Below, piece by piece: positions 32,173-42,072 of a stretch of DNA of 64,000 nt. The notes under the pieces were generated by a model, which had not been told where the DNA came from, made no database searches, and saw nothing but the letters and a program-made list of their open reading frames with translations. Numbering within the stretch: the first letter of the stretch is position 1; every line of letters starts with the position of its first letter. The DNA lies in contig JAUHWR010000001.1 in the NCBI GenBank assembly GCA_030427385.1, positions 806,001 through 870,000 on the forward strand. The letters run 5' to 3'. This DNA is from Alphaproteobacteria bacterium (lineage in GTDB: Bacteria > Pseudomonadota > Alphaproteobacteria > Micavibrionales > Micavibrionaceae). The translations under genes and the position numbers were made by a program.

Positions 32173-33435
32173 ATGGAACTACTTATACCCGTATTGATTA
32201 TTTTGCTATTATTAGCGCTCTCTGCATTCTTTTCAGGTTCTGAAACGGCATTGACTGCCGCATCTGCAATTCGTATGCAAAACCGAGAAAAAGAAGGGGA
32301 TAAGCGCGCAGCATTAGTAAACCGCATTCGCGATAAAAAAGATCGTATGATTGGGGCGCTATTGCTTGGTAATAACATGGTTAATATTTTGGCATCCGCG
32401 CTTGCTACGTCGGTTCTAATTAAGCTTTTTGGTGAAGCAGGCGTTGTATATGCAACATTGGTTATGACCATGTTGGTTTTAATCTTTGCCGAGGTTCTGC
32501 CGAAAACCTATGCGTTGCATAATGCCAACAGTATGAGTGTGCGCATTGCGCCATTATTAAATCCTGTTATTACCATTCTTGCCCCTATAGTTGATGTTGT
32601 GACATGGATCGTACGTCAGGTTTTACGCTGTTTTGGGGTTGATATTTCAATGGTACATCAAGGCTCGCACATGGAATTACTTCGCGGCGTCATTGATATG
32701 CATGACGGTGAGGAAAAAGAAGTCGTCGAGCAGCGTGCCATGTTACGCTCTATTCTTGATCTGGCGGATGTTGAAATTTCCGAAATCATGACCCACAGAA
32801 AAAATGTGGAAATGATTGATTCTAAAAAACCGATTGAAAAAATTGTTGAAGACATCTTGAACAGCTCTTACACAAGGCTCCCTCTCTATTCTGAAAATCA
32901 GGAAAACATCATTGGGGTTATTCACGTTAAACATTTACTTCGTGAAATGCATAAACATAAAGGGGATATCAGCCAAATTAACATTATTGAATTGGCGACT
33001 GATCCATGGTTCATTCCCGATACAACAGCACTCTATGACCAACTTCAGGCATTCAGAGAGCGCAAAGAGCATTTTGCGATGATTGTTGATGAATATGGTG
33101 ATTTGCAAGGTATCGTAACTCTTGAAGATATTCTCGAAGAAATTGTCGGTGAAATTGATGATGAACACGATGTCCCCGTTGCAGGTGTGCGACGCCTTCC
33201 TGATAATAGTTATTTAGTTGATGGCACTGTCACCATTCGTGATCTTAACCGCGCCTATGATTGGGATTTGCCCGATGATGATTATTCCACTTTGGCGGGA
33301 TTAATTCTGCACGAATCAAAGGCGGTTCCAAAAGCGGGGCAAGCCTTTACATTTCATGATTTTCGTTTCGATGTCGCCAGACGATTACGTAACCAAATTA
33401 CGTTAATCCGCGTGCGTCCGCCAAATGAAGATTAG
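32173..33435 (+). CDS. CNNM/CorC-type membrane protein with CBS domains
   Basis: A 420-residue protein with an N-terminal DUF21 (CNNM) transmembrane domain, about residues 1-185. A CBS pair follows (about 205-330, with MIVDEYGDLQGIVTLEDILEE-type motif), then a C-terminal CorC/HlyC domain (about 340-420). Family members are linked to Mg or Co efflux and metal homeostasis. The aroB-to-CNNM gap is 46 bases and the same strand suggests co-transcription. The exact ion is not determined by sequence. Confidence 0.9.
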   Translation: MELLIPVLIILLLLALSAFFSGSETALTAASAIRMQNREKEGDKRAALVNRIRDKKDRMIGALLLGNNMVNILASALATSVLIKLFGEAGVVYATLVMTMLVLIFAEVLPKTYALHNANSMSVRIAPLLNPVITILAPIVDVVTWIVRQVLRCFGVDISMVHQGSHMELLRGVIDMHDGEEKEVVEQRAMLRSILDLADVEISEIMTHRKNVEMIDSKKPIEKIVEDILNSSYTRLPLYSENQENIIGVIHVKHLLREMHKHKGDISQINIIELATDPWFIPDTTALYDQLQAFRERKEHFAMIVDEYGDLQGIVTLEDILEEIVGEIDDEHDVPVAGVRRLPDNSYLVDGTVTIRDLNRAYDWDLPDDDYSTLAGLILHESKAVPKAGQAFTFHDFRFDVARRLRNQITLIRVRPPNED

Positions 33436-33486
33436 AAAAAAATAGTTGTTTAAACTGTATGAAGCCTTATATATACTGCGGATTAA

Positions 33487-34392
33487 ATGAACGTATATAA
33501 TTCTCCTTATGATGTTAAAAACAGCTACTCGACTTTAAAAGAGCCGTTGAATGCATCCGTTGTGTCATCAATTGTCGGGCATCTGATTGTTTTATTCCTC
33601 ATAATATTTGGCATTCCCTTTGTGGCGCATAATCCGGAAGTTATTTTTGAACCTATTCCTGTCGAAGTCATAAGCAGCGCCGATTTAAATAAATCAAAGC
33701 CTCCCCAAGAGCCCCCTGCAGAGGTGGAGCCGCCGCCAATGAAAAAGCAAGCCCCGACTTTAATCGAGCCGGAGCCTGTTATTGAAGAAGTAGTACCTGA
33801 AAAACGTGATGTTTTACTTGAGCCGGCGCCTCCGCCGCCGCCAATTGAAACGCCGGATTCGGAGGTTGAAAAAGATATTGAACCAGAAAAGCCGATTATT
33901 CTTCCGACAAGAAAGCCAACGCCGCCGAAAAAAGCCGTTGAAAAGCCAAAGGAAGAAGTTAAGCCCAAAAAAGATTTGAGCGCTATTCTTAAAAATCTTG
34001 CTGAAACCGAGCCGGCTAAACCGGTTACGACCTCTGAGACCGCTGCGGAAAATTCTCCGCAAAAGGGAATTGCCGCAGGACAATTAAGCTTCAGCGAGAT
34101 GGATGCTGTTCGGGCACAAATTTCCGGTTGTTGGAACTTTCCGGCCGGTGCGAAGTATGCAGAGAACTTAGTAGTAGAATTGCAATTGGTTATGAATACA
34201 GACAGAACAGTACGTAACGCAAAAGTGTCGAATATGGGCAAATATAACAGTGATCCTGCCTATCGAGCTGCGGCGGATGCTGCGATGCGCGCCGTTCGTA
34301 ATCCACGTTGTGATCCTTTGAATCTTCCGCCGGCAAAATATAGCGAATGGAAAACAATTACGCTAAACTTTGACCCCAGAGGTATGCTATAG
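33487..34392 (+). CDS. tolA: TolA/TonB-like cell envelope protein
   Basis: A 301-residue protein with one N-terminal membrane helix (about 26-46), a long Pro/Glu/Lys-rich periplasmic spacer (about 60-200) and a C-terminal TolA/TonB-like domain. The [11 protein letters not shown] motif and the conserved pattern through [16 protein letters not shown] identify it as TolA-like. It transmits inner-membrane energy to the Tol-Pal system. tolB follows after 29 bases. tolQ and tolR are not upstream; a CNNM gene is there instead. Confidence 0.85.
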   Translation: MNVYNSPYDVKNSYSTLKEPLNASVVSSIVGHLIVLFLIIFGIPFVAHNPEVIFEPIPVEVISSADLNKSKPPQEPPAEVEPPPMKKQAPTLIEPEPVIEEVVPEKRDVLLEPAPPPPPIETPDSEVEKDIEPEKPIILPTRKPTPPKKAVEKPKEEVKPKKDLSAILKNLAETEPAKPVTTSETAAENSPQKGIAAGQLSFSEMDAVRAQISGCWNFPAGAKYAENLVVELQLVMNTDRTVRNAKVSNMGKYNSDPAYRAAADAAMRAVRNPRCDPLNLPPAKYSEWKTITLNFDPRGML

Positions 34393-34421
34393 TTCAATTC
34401 AATTTTCAAATGGGTGTTTTT

Positions 34422-35729
34422 ATGAAACAGTTTTTAGCCTTCTTTCTATGTTTAATTGCCGCAATTCCCGCGCAAGCGGAATTGCGTATTGATATTACAA
34501 CACCAAATGTCCAGCCAATGCCGATTGCTGTATCTTCTTTTTATGGGGAAGATGCTGCCCGTCAGAAAATCGGAAGGGACATCGCCGGGGTTGTTACATC
34601 AAACTTAAATAGTACAGGTTTGTTTAAACCGCTTGATCCGCAAGCTTTTATTCAGGATATACGCTCCATAAGTGTATCCGGCCCTCGCTTTCCTGAATGG
34701 CGCGCAATTAATGCACAGGCTTTGGTTTCCGGGACAACTACCCGTACGGCCGATGGACAAACCCGCGTTGAATTCCGCCTTTATGATGTATTCTCGCAGC
34801 GCCAGCTATTAGGTATGGCATATACTACAAATGAGGATAATTGGCGTCGTATTGCCCATATCATTTCTGATGAAATTTACAAACGGATTACTGGTGAAAG
34901 TGGATACTTTGACAGCCGCGTTGTATATGTATCGGAAAGTGGGTCTGCTACGAAACGTGTAAAACGTTTGGCAATCATGGATCAGGACGGACAAAATCAT
35001 AAATATTTGACTGATGGTTCTTATCTGGTTCTGACACCGCGTTTCTCACCAAATCAGCAAATGATTACCTATTTGTCTTATTATAATAAACGTCCACGTG
35101 TTTATTTATATGATATCAATACAGGTAAGCAAGACGTTCTGGGCAACTTTCCCGGAATGACATTCGCGCCGCGTTTCTCTCCCGATGGTACCAAAGTTGC
35201 CATGAGTTATTCCGAAAATGGCAATAGTGATGTTTACGTTATGGATATCCGCTCTAAACAACCACGCCGCCTAACCACCAATCCGGGAATTGATACGGCG
35301 CCAAGTTTTGCTCCGGATGGGTCAAAAATTGCTTTTGAATCTGACCGTAGTGGTTCTCAGGAGCTTTATACAATGAATGCAGATGGTAGTAACGCCACAC
35401 GTATTTCTTTTGGTGAAGGTCGCTATGGTAATCCGGTCTGGTCGCCGCGTGGTGATTTGATTGCTTTTACAAAAATGTTGAAAGGTCAATTCTATATTGG
35501 TGTTATGCGTCCCGATGGATCCGGTGAGCGTTTAATCACTAAAGCTTACCATGTTGAGGGGCCCAGTTGGTCGCCAAACGGGCGTGTCTTGATTTATTTC
35601 AAGGAAACACCGGGAGCAAGCGGCCGCAATGCACGTCTTTATACAATTGATTTGACGGGCTTTAATGAACGTAAATTAAATACACCACAAGATGCGTCGG
35701 ACCCCGCATGGAGTCCGCTTAACGAGTAA
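34422..35729 (+). CDS. tolB: Tol-Pal system protein TolB
   Basis: Periplasmic beta-propeller that binds Pal and supports outer-membrane invagination during division. From the ATG at 34422 (MKQFLAFF, with GGGTG just upstream) the product has 435 residues and a signal peptide ending AQAEL. The N-terminal domain (about 22-150) and six-blade propeller with repeated (S/A)PxFSPDG-like motifs ([25 protein letters not shown]) are clear. The usual pal gene does not follow; a strong terminator does. Confidence 0.96.
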   Translation: MKQFLAFFLCLIAAIPAQAELRIDITTPNVQPMPIAVSSFYGEDAARQKIGRDIAGVVTSNLNSTGLFKPLDPQAFIQDIRSISVSGPRFPEWRAINAQALVSGTTTRTADGQTRVEFRLYDVFSQRQLLGMAYTTNEDNWRRIAHIISDEIYKRITGESGYFDSRVVYVSESGSATKRVKRLAIMDQDGQNHKYLTDGSYLVLTPRFSPNQQMITYLSYYNKRPRVYLYDINTGKQDVLGNFPGMTFAPRFSPDGTKVAMSYSENGNSDVYVMDIRSKQPRRLTTNPGIDTAPSFAPDGSKIAFESDRSGSQELYTMNADGSNATRISFGEGRYGNPVWSPRGDLIAFTKMLKGQFYIGVMRPDGSGERLITKAYHVEGPSWSPNGRVLIYFKETPGASGRNARLYTIDLTGFNERKLNTPQDASDPAWSPLNE

Positions 35730-35752
35730 TTGTTAATTATCTTTCAAATGCA

Positions 35753-35782
35753 AAATCCCGCTTTTATCGCGGGATTTTTTTT
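35753..35782 (+). terminator. tolB intrinsic terminator
   Basis: Stem AAATCCCGC/GCGGGATTT with a loop of seven bases, followed by a T-run. It lies 24 bases after the tolB stop and before convergent rppH, so it should close the tolA-tolB message. Confidence 0.9.
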
Positions 35783-35806
35783 ATTAAGGGCAAAAATGCA
35801 GTGGCA

Positions 35807-36283
35807 TTATTTTGAATGTTTTTGAAAGGCTTGAATAACCTCTCTATAAACCTCTAACTTAAAAGGAACAATAAATTTTGGAACATCAGAAAGCCGCACC
35901 CATTTCCATTGACTGAATTCAGGATGGGCATCACCGTCCAAAACAATGTCATTGTCTGTTCCGGTAAACAGCATGGCAACCCAATATTGTTCCTGCCCGC
36001 GGAAATTACCGCCCCATAATGTAGTTTGTAATTCCGGTGGCAAATCATAACATACTGTATGATCCATTATTTCAATGAGTTTTGCCTGTTGCGTGCCTAT
36101 TTCTTCGCTTAATTCACGAAACGCAGCGCTCTGGATATCTTCGCCATCATCTATTCCACCTTGTGGCATTTGCCAAGCGCCGGGTGTATCAATACGTTCA
36201 CCAACAAAAACTTGTCCGTCTTTATTAAATAGGGCAATGCCAACACAGGCACGATAGGGCTTATTCTTTAAATCATCTTCCAT
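35807..36283 (-). CDS. rppH: RNA pyrophosphohydrolase (Nudix)
   Basis: A 158-residue Nudix hydrolase of the RppH/NudH type that converts 5'-triphosphate mRNA ends or dinucleoside polyphosphates. The Nudix box G-x5-E-x7-RELSEEIGT is intact (GGIDDGEDIQSAAFRELSEE). The family-specific PYRACVGIALFN start and WQMPQGGI motif support RppH. It ends the envelope gene block. Confidence 0.93.
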   Translation of the reverse strand: MEDDLKNKPYRACVGIALFNKDGQVFVGERIDTPGAWQMPQGGIDDGEDIQSAAFRELSEEIGTQQAKLIEIMDHTVCYDLPPELQTTLWGGNFRGQEQYWVAMLFTGTDNDIVLDGDAHPEFSQWKWVRLSDVPKFIVPFKLEVYREVIQAFQKHSK

Positions 36284-36318
36284 CTAAGGTATATAGGTAA
36301 AAAATGTATAAAAAGCAA

Positions 36319-37521
36319 TTATTTAGCATCTGCCGATAGGGGCGATAAAACATATCCTTTTTCTGGAAGCGTCCCGATCCATTTATTTAAAGATATAATA
36401 TCATCCGGATGAGGGTTATGAAGGAGGCTAATATCCTCTTTAGATGTAAGCATCTTGTTGAAATTAGCTTCCACCATTGAAAATGGTAGATCATTTACAG
36501 AGGCAATACGTCTAATTTCGCCATCATTAGTTTTTGCAATTAATTCGAGGACTTTGTGCGGCTCTTTTGAAACATAAGAAAATCCAATGCCTCTTTGATA
36601 CATATCTGTAAATAATTGTTCCATACGTGCGCTAGAGACCGATACCGTCGTATTATCAAGATCACGAACCAGAATTCCCGTAAAACCGGGCACTATTCCT
36701 AATACGCGTTTATAAATAGAGGTGTTTTTATTTGCTGAAAAATCTGCCCTTAGGGTAAGCGGGCCCGTATCAACATCCGAGTTCGTCGTTTCAAAAGGCA
36801 AATCCATCCATACTTCGTGACCACTTTGTTTAAATATAGCCATTAATTGATCGGGATGCGGGGCATAGGGTGAGATTAAAATAGAAATGTCTTGTGGTAA
36901 TGTTGAAGCAATATTTTTGGCAATTTCATCGGTATAAGTCAAAGGACCTAAGATTAACTGCATTTTTCTTTGCCCTGATGGTTGGATAAAATTTCTTTTA
37001 TACGCATTGAATGGGGTTAAGTTTTCTCTGATATTTGGCTTTGGGATAAGCCCGAATTGACTCTGCTCTACCAAGTTTTCATCATATAGCATCGACATAT
37101 CAATGCTGTTATGTGCTGCCTTAATTACATGATCATCATCATGATGAGCGGAAGTCTCATGTGAAGATTTCTCCTGATGATGATCTTGAGAGTCATCATG
37201 AGTAACTTCATGATGGTCATTGCCATTATGCTCGGTTGATGGCTGTTCATGTGTGCCTTTAGCTATCTCATCATGATGTGTTTCATCTTTTGCGTCATGA
37301 TGAGTAGCTTCCGAGCTTGCATGCGGATCTTGTAATTTGCCCGTAACGGTCAAAGGAATACTAATACGCGGCAGTGATGTAATTATATTCTCTTTATAAT
37401 CCGCCCCGCGCAAAAAAGAAGCGCCACAAAATAAGATAATTAAAGCGATACTAAAGAAAGCACCTCTTATAAAAGACGCGGAAAAAGAGTTCGAGGCAGA
37501 AGATGAACCGCCGGCCGCCAC
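36319..37521 (-). CDS. Divergent polysaccharide deacetylase-like protein, with His-rich linker
   Basis: A 400-residue protein with one N-terminal membrane helix (about 17-37) and a C-terminal divergent polysaccharide deacetylase domain (about 185-400). Between them is a striking His/Asp/Glu-rich segment (about 65-145) with dozens of histidines. The fold resembles NodB deacetylases, but these family members usually lack a complete catalytic set, so an envelope or regulatory role is likely. The start overlaps the end of ctpA by one base. Metal binding by the linker is inferred. Confidence 0.85.
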   Translation of the reverse strand: MAAGGSSSASNSFSASFIRGAFFSIALIILFCGASFLRGADYKENIITSLPRISIPLTVTGKLQDPHASSEATHHDAKDETHHDEIAKGTHEQPSTEHNGNDHHEVTHDDSQDHHQEKSSHETSAHHDDDHVIKAAHNSIDMSMLYDENLVEQSQFGLIPKPNIRENLTPFNAYKRNFIQPSGQRKMQLILGPLTYTDEIAKNIASTLPQDISILISPYAPHPDQLMAIFKQSGHEVWMDLPFETTNSDVDTGPLTLRADFSANKNTSIYKRVLGIVPGFTGILVRDLDNTTVSVSSARMEQLFTDMYQRGIGFSYVSKEPHKVLELIAKTNDGEIRRIASVNDLPFSMVEANFNKMLTSKEDISLLHNPHPDDIISLNKWIGTLPEKGYVLSPLSADAK

Positions 37522-39011
37522 TATTTATTTCCTCCTTGCACTTTCTTTTTTCCCACCGTTTCTTTTCCGTCATTGGTTTCATTATCATTTGCCGCGTCAT
37601 GTTGCGTTTCTTTTGAGCTTAACATAACTTTACCATTATACATTGATAATCCTCTAATCATGTCAACGGCACGATCAAGCTGATAATCTTTCTGTAGCAA
37701 TTCGGTATTTTCTAATTCTTTTTTCTCGGCTTCACTTAATTCTTTTTCATCTTTATTTTTTCTCTTGTTAACAGAAGAAGCACTTTCATCTTCATCCTTC
37801 AGCCCATCATCCAAAGCGCCTTTTAAATTTGCTTCACGTGTACGGCGATATTCCAAAGTTTCAACTTTTGAAATTTCAACGTTGATATCTGGTTCAATAC
37901 CTTTTGCCTGAATAGAACTTCCTGAGGGGGTGTAATATCGCGCTGTTGTTAATCTCATCGCGCTATTTCCATTTAAAGGGATGACCGTTTGAACCGACCC
38001 CTTACCAAACGTTTGCGTTCCCATGATGATGGCGCGGCGATGATCCTGTAAAGCACCCGCCACAATTTCAGAGGAGGAAGCTGAACCACCATTAACTAAA
38101 ACAACGATAGGGTAATCCTCTAAAATGTCACCGGAATGGGCATTATCCCTTTTGCTATCTATCTTATGACGTCCGCGCGTTGAAACGATCTCTCCTTTAT
38201 CAAGAAATAAATCGGACACACCAATGGCTTGGTCTAACAAACCACCTGGATTATTCCGTAAATCAATGACAAAACCGGCAAGTCGGTTACCCAATCTTTT
38301 TTTTATTTCATTAACAGCGTTTTCGGCATCATCAGTTGTATTCCGGTTGAACGTTGTAATTCGCAAATAGCCCACACTGTCTTTGAAGACATTATCTTTC
38401 ACGGGACGGATACGGATGATATCACGCACAATTGGTACATATAGCGGTTCGGTTTCACCTTCACGTGCGATCGTCAACTCAATTTCACTTCCCGGTTCAC
38501 CGCGCATAATTTCCACAGCATCCTTTAGAGATAGTCCCAAAACAGATGTTCCATCCAGATGGGAAATTAAATCACCGGCTTTAATTCCTGCCGTAAAGGC
38601 AGGCGTATCATCAATGGGGGAGACAACCTTCACAAAACCGTCCTCCATGGTAACTTCCATTCCAAGCCCGCCAAATTGACCGTTGGTTTTCTCTCTCATA
38701 TCTTCAAAATCATCGGCATTTAAATAGGCGGAGTGGGGGTCCAGGCTGGATAACATGCCATTAATGGCATATTCAATGAGCTGCTTATCACTGACTTCAT
38801 CTACATATTGCGCTCTAACGCGTTCAAATACATTTCCGAACAAATTCAATTGATCATAAGTGTTCTCTTCAGATGATTGCTCTTTTTTTGCTTCTGGTCC
38901 ACTTCCTGCCATCCTTTGTTCTTGTGCCATACTACAGGCGGGAAGCAGATTAATGCTGGTGAACAGAAGAAAAAGGAAAATTGTGCGGTTCATATTAAAA
39001 AAATCTCTCAA
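37521..39011 (-). CDS. S41-family C-terminal processing peptidase
   Basis: A 496-residue carboxy-terminal processing protease with signal peptide and lipoprotein-like LLPACS (about residues 21-26). An N-terminal helical part is followed by a PDZ domain (about 100-180) and the S41 core with nucleophile Ser in GGSASSSEIVAGAL and the general-base Lys in GTQTFGKGSVQ. A charged Lys/Glu/Asp-rich tail follows. CtpA-type enzymes trim periplasmic proteins such as penicillin-binding protein partners. Lies between envC and the deacetylase-like gene. Confidence 0.94.
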   Translation of the reverse strand: MRDFFNMNRTIFLFLLFTSINLLPACSMAQEQRMAGSGPEAKKEQSSEENTYDQLNLFGNVFERVRAQYVDEVSDKQLIEYAINGMLSSLDPHSAYLNADDFEDMREKTNGQFGGLGMEVTMEDGFVKVVSPIDDTPAFTAGIKAGDLISHLDGTSVLGLSLKDAVEIMRGEPGSEIELTIAREGETEPLYVPIVRDIIRIRPVKDNVFKDSVGYLRITTFNRNTTDDAENAVNEIKKRLGNRLAGFVIDLRNNPGGLLDQAIGVSDLFLDKGEIVSTRGRHKIDSKRDNAHSGDILEDYPIVVLVNGGSASSSEIVAGALQDHRRAIIMGTQTFGKGSVQTVIPLNGNSAMRLTTARYYTPSGSSIQAKGIEPDINVEISKVETLEYRRTREANLKGALDDGLKDEDESASSVNKRKNKDEKELSEAEKKELENTELLQKDYQLDRAVDMIRGLSMYNGKVMLSSKETQHDAANDNETNDGKETVGKKKVQGGNK

Positions 39012-39027
39012 AAGTTAGTTAGGTTAG

Positions 39028-40194
39028 TTAGCTTAGGCCTTTAATTTTTTTCGATGGATTAATCGGATTACCTTTATATCTCAATTCGTAATATAAAAGT
39101 AGCCCCTCCGTGTTATTTTGCATCGTCATTTTGCCGATTGGCGCTCCGCTTTTTACAGATTGACCGACCGCAACATCTAAACGCTCCATACCGCTAATTA
39201 AACTATGCCAGCCACCTTGATGTTCAATGATAATAATTTTTCCATGCCTTTTGAATGGCCCTGCAAAGCGAATAACGCCTTCTATCGGGGCTGTCACCAA
39301 AGCATTGGGGCGTGTCTTGATTTTAACGCCTTGGGTTTTTGCGCCATAAATATCATCCACACCATATCCTGTATGAATGCTGCCGGAGACAGGCCATGTA
39401 TGATTGGAGGTGCTTCTATTTTCTGGCGGCGGCGGTCTTTGAACAACTTCAATTCTGATTTTTGCAATTAAATCTTTTAATGATTTAGCCTCGCGAGATA
39501 ATTTATCGGCGCGGTTTTTGGCATCTTTAAAATCGCTCTGGGTTAATTTTATGGCATCCTGCCTTGCGGCGATCATGTTTTCAATTTCCGTTTGTTGTGA
39601 TTGTAATTGCGCCAGACTTGTTTCCCGCTGTTTTTTTTGTACGTCCATTTGTTGTTGAAGATTGGCCAGCTCCTGATACTGGTTGGATAAAAATGTCATT
39701 CTTTTTTTAATTTGCGGGGCTGTGCGCTCCAATATCATGGCCGTTTGCACGGTCTTTAAGGGCGCGGCTGTTTGTAAAAAAAGAGTTTCACTCGGTATGC
39801 GTTTTAAGCGAATGGCCGCCATCAAGCTGTTTGAAAGTACATGCCTGTTTTGAAACAGCATCTCTTTCAGTTCGCTTTGTTTGAGCAGATTTTCAGTAAT
39901 GGACACCTCAATGTCAGACAAATCTTTTTCAATTTTTTGAATATTAGCGGCAACCGGCACAATGTTTTTTTCCAAGCCTGCCAGTTTTTTTTGCTCGGCT
40001 TTTTTTTGCTGATCTAATTCTTTTAAACGCTTTGTTTGCTTTTCAATATCAAGCTGAATCCCTTTAAACGCATTCTCTTTTGATGCCAATTCAGATGGTG
40101 ACACCAACTGCGCATGGGAATTTTGTGCGATAAGAACGGGTATCATCACACAAATTACAAAAAGAATAACAATCGGGGTTAGACGCAATATCAT
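39028..40194 (-). CDS. EnvC-like murein hydrolase activator (degenerate LytM)
   Basis: A 388-residue exported protein with a signal peptide, two coiled coils (about 38-260) and a C-terminal M23/LytM domain. The domain is degenerate: the usual HxxxD metal motif reads TQGVK and the second His motif is altered in HQGGWHSLISG. It is therefore probably an activator of amidases rather than an enzyme, like EnvC. The FtsEX-linked role is inferred. It starts divergently from fliL. Confidence 0.9.
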   Translation of the reverse strand: MILRLTPIVILFVICVMIPVLIAQNSHAQLVSPSELASKENAFKGIQLDIEKQTKRLKELDQQKKAEQKKLAGLEKNIVPVAANIQKIEKDLSDIEVSITENLLKQSELKEMLFQNRHVLSNSLMAAIRLKRIPSETLFLQTAAPLKTVQTAMILERTAPQIKKRMTFLSNQYQELANLQQQMDVQKKQRETSLAQLQSQQTEIENMIAARQDAIKLTQSDFKDAKNRADKLSREAKSLKDLIAKIRIEVVQRPPPPENRSTSNHTWPVSGSIHTGYGVDDIYGAKTQGVKIKTRPNALVTAPIEGVIRFAGPFKRHGKIIIIEHQGGWHSLISGMERLDVAVGQSVKSGAPIGKMTMQNNTEGLLLYYELRYKGNPINPSKKIKGLS

Positions 40195-40255
40195 AGTTCG
40201 GTTATATTTATATTTCTAAACTATCAAATAAAGTCTCTTTTAAAAAGGTTCAAAC

Positions 40256-40897
40256 ATGGCAGATGATGAAGATGATGCAAAAGTAAACGCTTCTTTGGAT
40301 GAAGACGGCGCTGCAGAGGGTAGTCTGGATGATGATGAAGGAAAAAAAGGCTCTAAAAAGCTGATTTTTCTTATTGCGATTCCATTATTGCTATTGGGCG
40401 TGGGCGGTGCTGCTTATTTTATGGGGCTTCTCGATCCTTATTTATCTTCTGCCGAATCTAGCGAGGAAGCAGGTGAACATGGAGAGGATGCGGGCGGTCA
40501 TGGTGAAGAAGCTGCCTCCGGCGATCATGGCGCGGAAGCATCATCAGGCGGTCACGGCGAAGATGCAGGTGGCCATGGCGGCGCAGGGCCGTATTTTCTG
40601 GTCATACCAAATCAACGCGTTAATTTGAATTCCGAAGGCGGCCCTCCAACATTCTTACAACTTAGTGTACAATTAGAGCTGAAGTCAGGCTCTGATAAAG
40701 CTAAGGTAGAGGCGGTTATGCCGCGCGTCATCGATCAATTTCAAACATACTTACGGGAGCTTCGCGTTCGTGATTTAAAAGGTTCCGCCGGAATATATCG
40801 CCTGCAAGCCGAATTGCTCAACCGCGTTAATGCCGCTGCTGCTCCCATTGAAGTGCAGGACGTCCTATTTCAGGAAATTCTAATACAAGAAAATTGA
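40256..40897 (+). CDS. fliL: Flagellar basal-body-associated protein FliL
   Basis: A 213-residue single-span inner-membrane protein that assists stator function. A charged acidic N-terminus of about 33 residues is followed by the membrane helix (about 36-56). A His/Gly/Glu-rich spacer (about 68-115, with repeated GHGE-type motifs) precedes a FliL domain from about 120. Followed by fliM. The His-rich spacer is unusual for FliL and may bind metal or act as a flexible linker. Confidence 0.93.
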   Translation: MADDEDDAKVNASLDEDGAAEGSLDDDEGKKGSKKLIFLIAIPLLLLGVGGAAYFMGLLDPYLSSAESSEEAGEHGEDAGGHGEEAASGDHGAEASSGGHGEDAGGHGGAGPYFLVIPNQRVNLNSEGGPPTFLQLSVQLELKSGSDKAKVEAVMPRVIDQFQTYLRELRVRDLKGSAGIYRLQAELLNRVNAAAAPIEVQDVLFQEILIQEN

Positions 40898-40962
40898 TGG
40901 TTTTTATGTTATAATAATAATCAGGCTAATGATGGCCTGATTTTTGCTTAATAAGTTTAAGA

Positions 40963-42069
40963 ATGAGCGATACAGAAACAAAAGATACGCTGACCGACGA
41001 AGAACAGGCCATGAAAGAGGACTGGGGGAATGGCGGCGACGATTCTTCAGAAAATAGCGATGCTGATGCTTTCCTTGCCGAAATGGAAGAGGAAACCAAT
41101 ACGCGCATTCTGAATCAGGAGGAAATTGATAGCCTCCTCGGATTTGATGATGATGGTGGATTAGGCGAAGAAACATCCGGCGTTATGGCGTTAATCAATT
41201 CCGCCATGGTCAATTATGAGCGTTTGCCGATGCTCGATATTGTTTTTGACCGTTTGGTACGCCTAATGTCAACATCTCTTCGTAACTTAACATCTGATAA
41301 CGTTGAGGTTTCATTGGATCAAATCTCAACTGTGCGGTTTGGGGATTATTTGAATTCCATCCCGTTGCCTGCGATGTTGACGGTGTTTAAAGCCGAAGAA
41401 TGGGACAATAACGGCCTTTTGGTGACCGACAGCGCCTTGATTTACTCAATTGTTGATGTCCTTCTTGGGGGCAGGAAAGGCACACCTTCCGTACGTATAG
41501 AGGGGCGTCCCTATACAACGATTGAAAGTAAACTTGTTGAAAAAATGGTCAATGTGACCCTTGGCGATCTATCCTCTGCGTTCGATCCGTTATCTCCCGT
41601 CAGCTTTGGTCTTGACCGTATAGAAACAAATCCGCGTTTTGCGACGATTACCCAAAGTGGTAATGCCTGTGTGCTGGCGCGATTGCGTGTGGATATGGGG
41701 GAACGCGGCGGACGGGTTGAAATCCTAATTCCTTACGCGACCCTTGAACCCATTCGTGAGCTTCTTTTGCAAATGTTTATGGGGGAAAAGTTCGGGCGCG
41801 ATTCCATCTGGGAAGATCACTTAACCAAAGAACTTTATAAAACCAGTGTCCATCTTCAGGCGATTTTGGGCGAAAAGCCTGTGCCGCTTGGTGACCTGTT
41901 AAATTGGAAGGTGGGTAAAACAATTGTTTTCCCAACGCGCACAAATGACGAGTTGGAAGTGCGATGCGGCGATTTTCCTATGTTCCGTGGCCCAGTTGGA
42001 CAAAAACAAGATAATTTAGCCCTACGTATTGAGCATTATATTCCACCTGAAAAAAATGACGATGATTAA
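40963..42069 (+). CDS. fliM: Flagellar motor switch protein FliM
   Basis: FliM of the C-ring binds phospho-CheY and sets rotation direction. The 368-residue protein has the CheY-binding-type motif NQEEIDSLLGF after an acidic N-terminal tail, the middle CheC-like domain (about 90-260) and a C-terminal FliN-like domain (about 280-360, with VGKTIVFPTR). It is longer than E. coli FliM by about 30 residues because of the N-terminal tail. Located between fliL and the DUF6468 gene. Confidence 0.96.
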   Translation: MSDTETKDTLTDEEQAMKEDWGNGGDDSSENSDADAFLAEMEEETNTRILNQEEIDSLLGFDDDGGLGEETSGVMALINSAMVNYERLPMLDIVFDRLVRLMSTSLRNLTSDNVEVSLDQISTVRFGDYLNSIPLPAMLTVFKAEEWDNNGLLVTDSALIYSIVDVLLGGRKGTPSVRIEGRPYTTIESKLVEKMVNVTLGDLSSAFDPLSPVSFGLDRIETNPRFATITQSGNACVLARLRVDMGERGGRVEILIPYATLEPIRELLLQMFMGEKFGRDSIWEDHLTKELYKTSVHLQAILGEKPVPLGDLLNWKVGKTIVFPTRTNDELEVRCGDFPMFRGPVGQKQDNLALRIEHYIPPEKNDDD

Positions 42070-42072
42070 TCT

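Noticed and set aside
33525-34241. Long Gly/Ser-rich reading frame opposite the tolA-like gene
   Set aside because: The composition mirrors the Pro/Glu repeat of tolA on the other strand. The real gene has a membrane helix and the TolA-type end.
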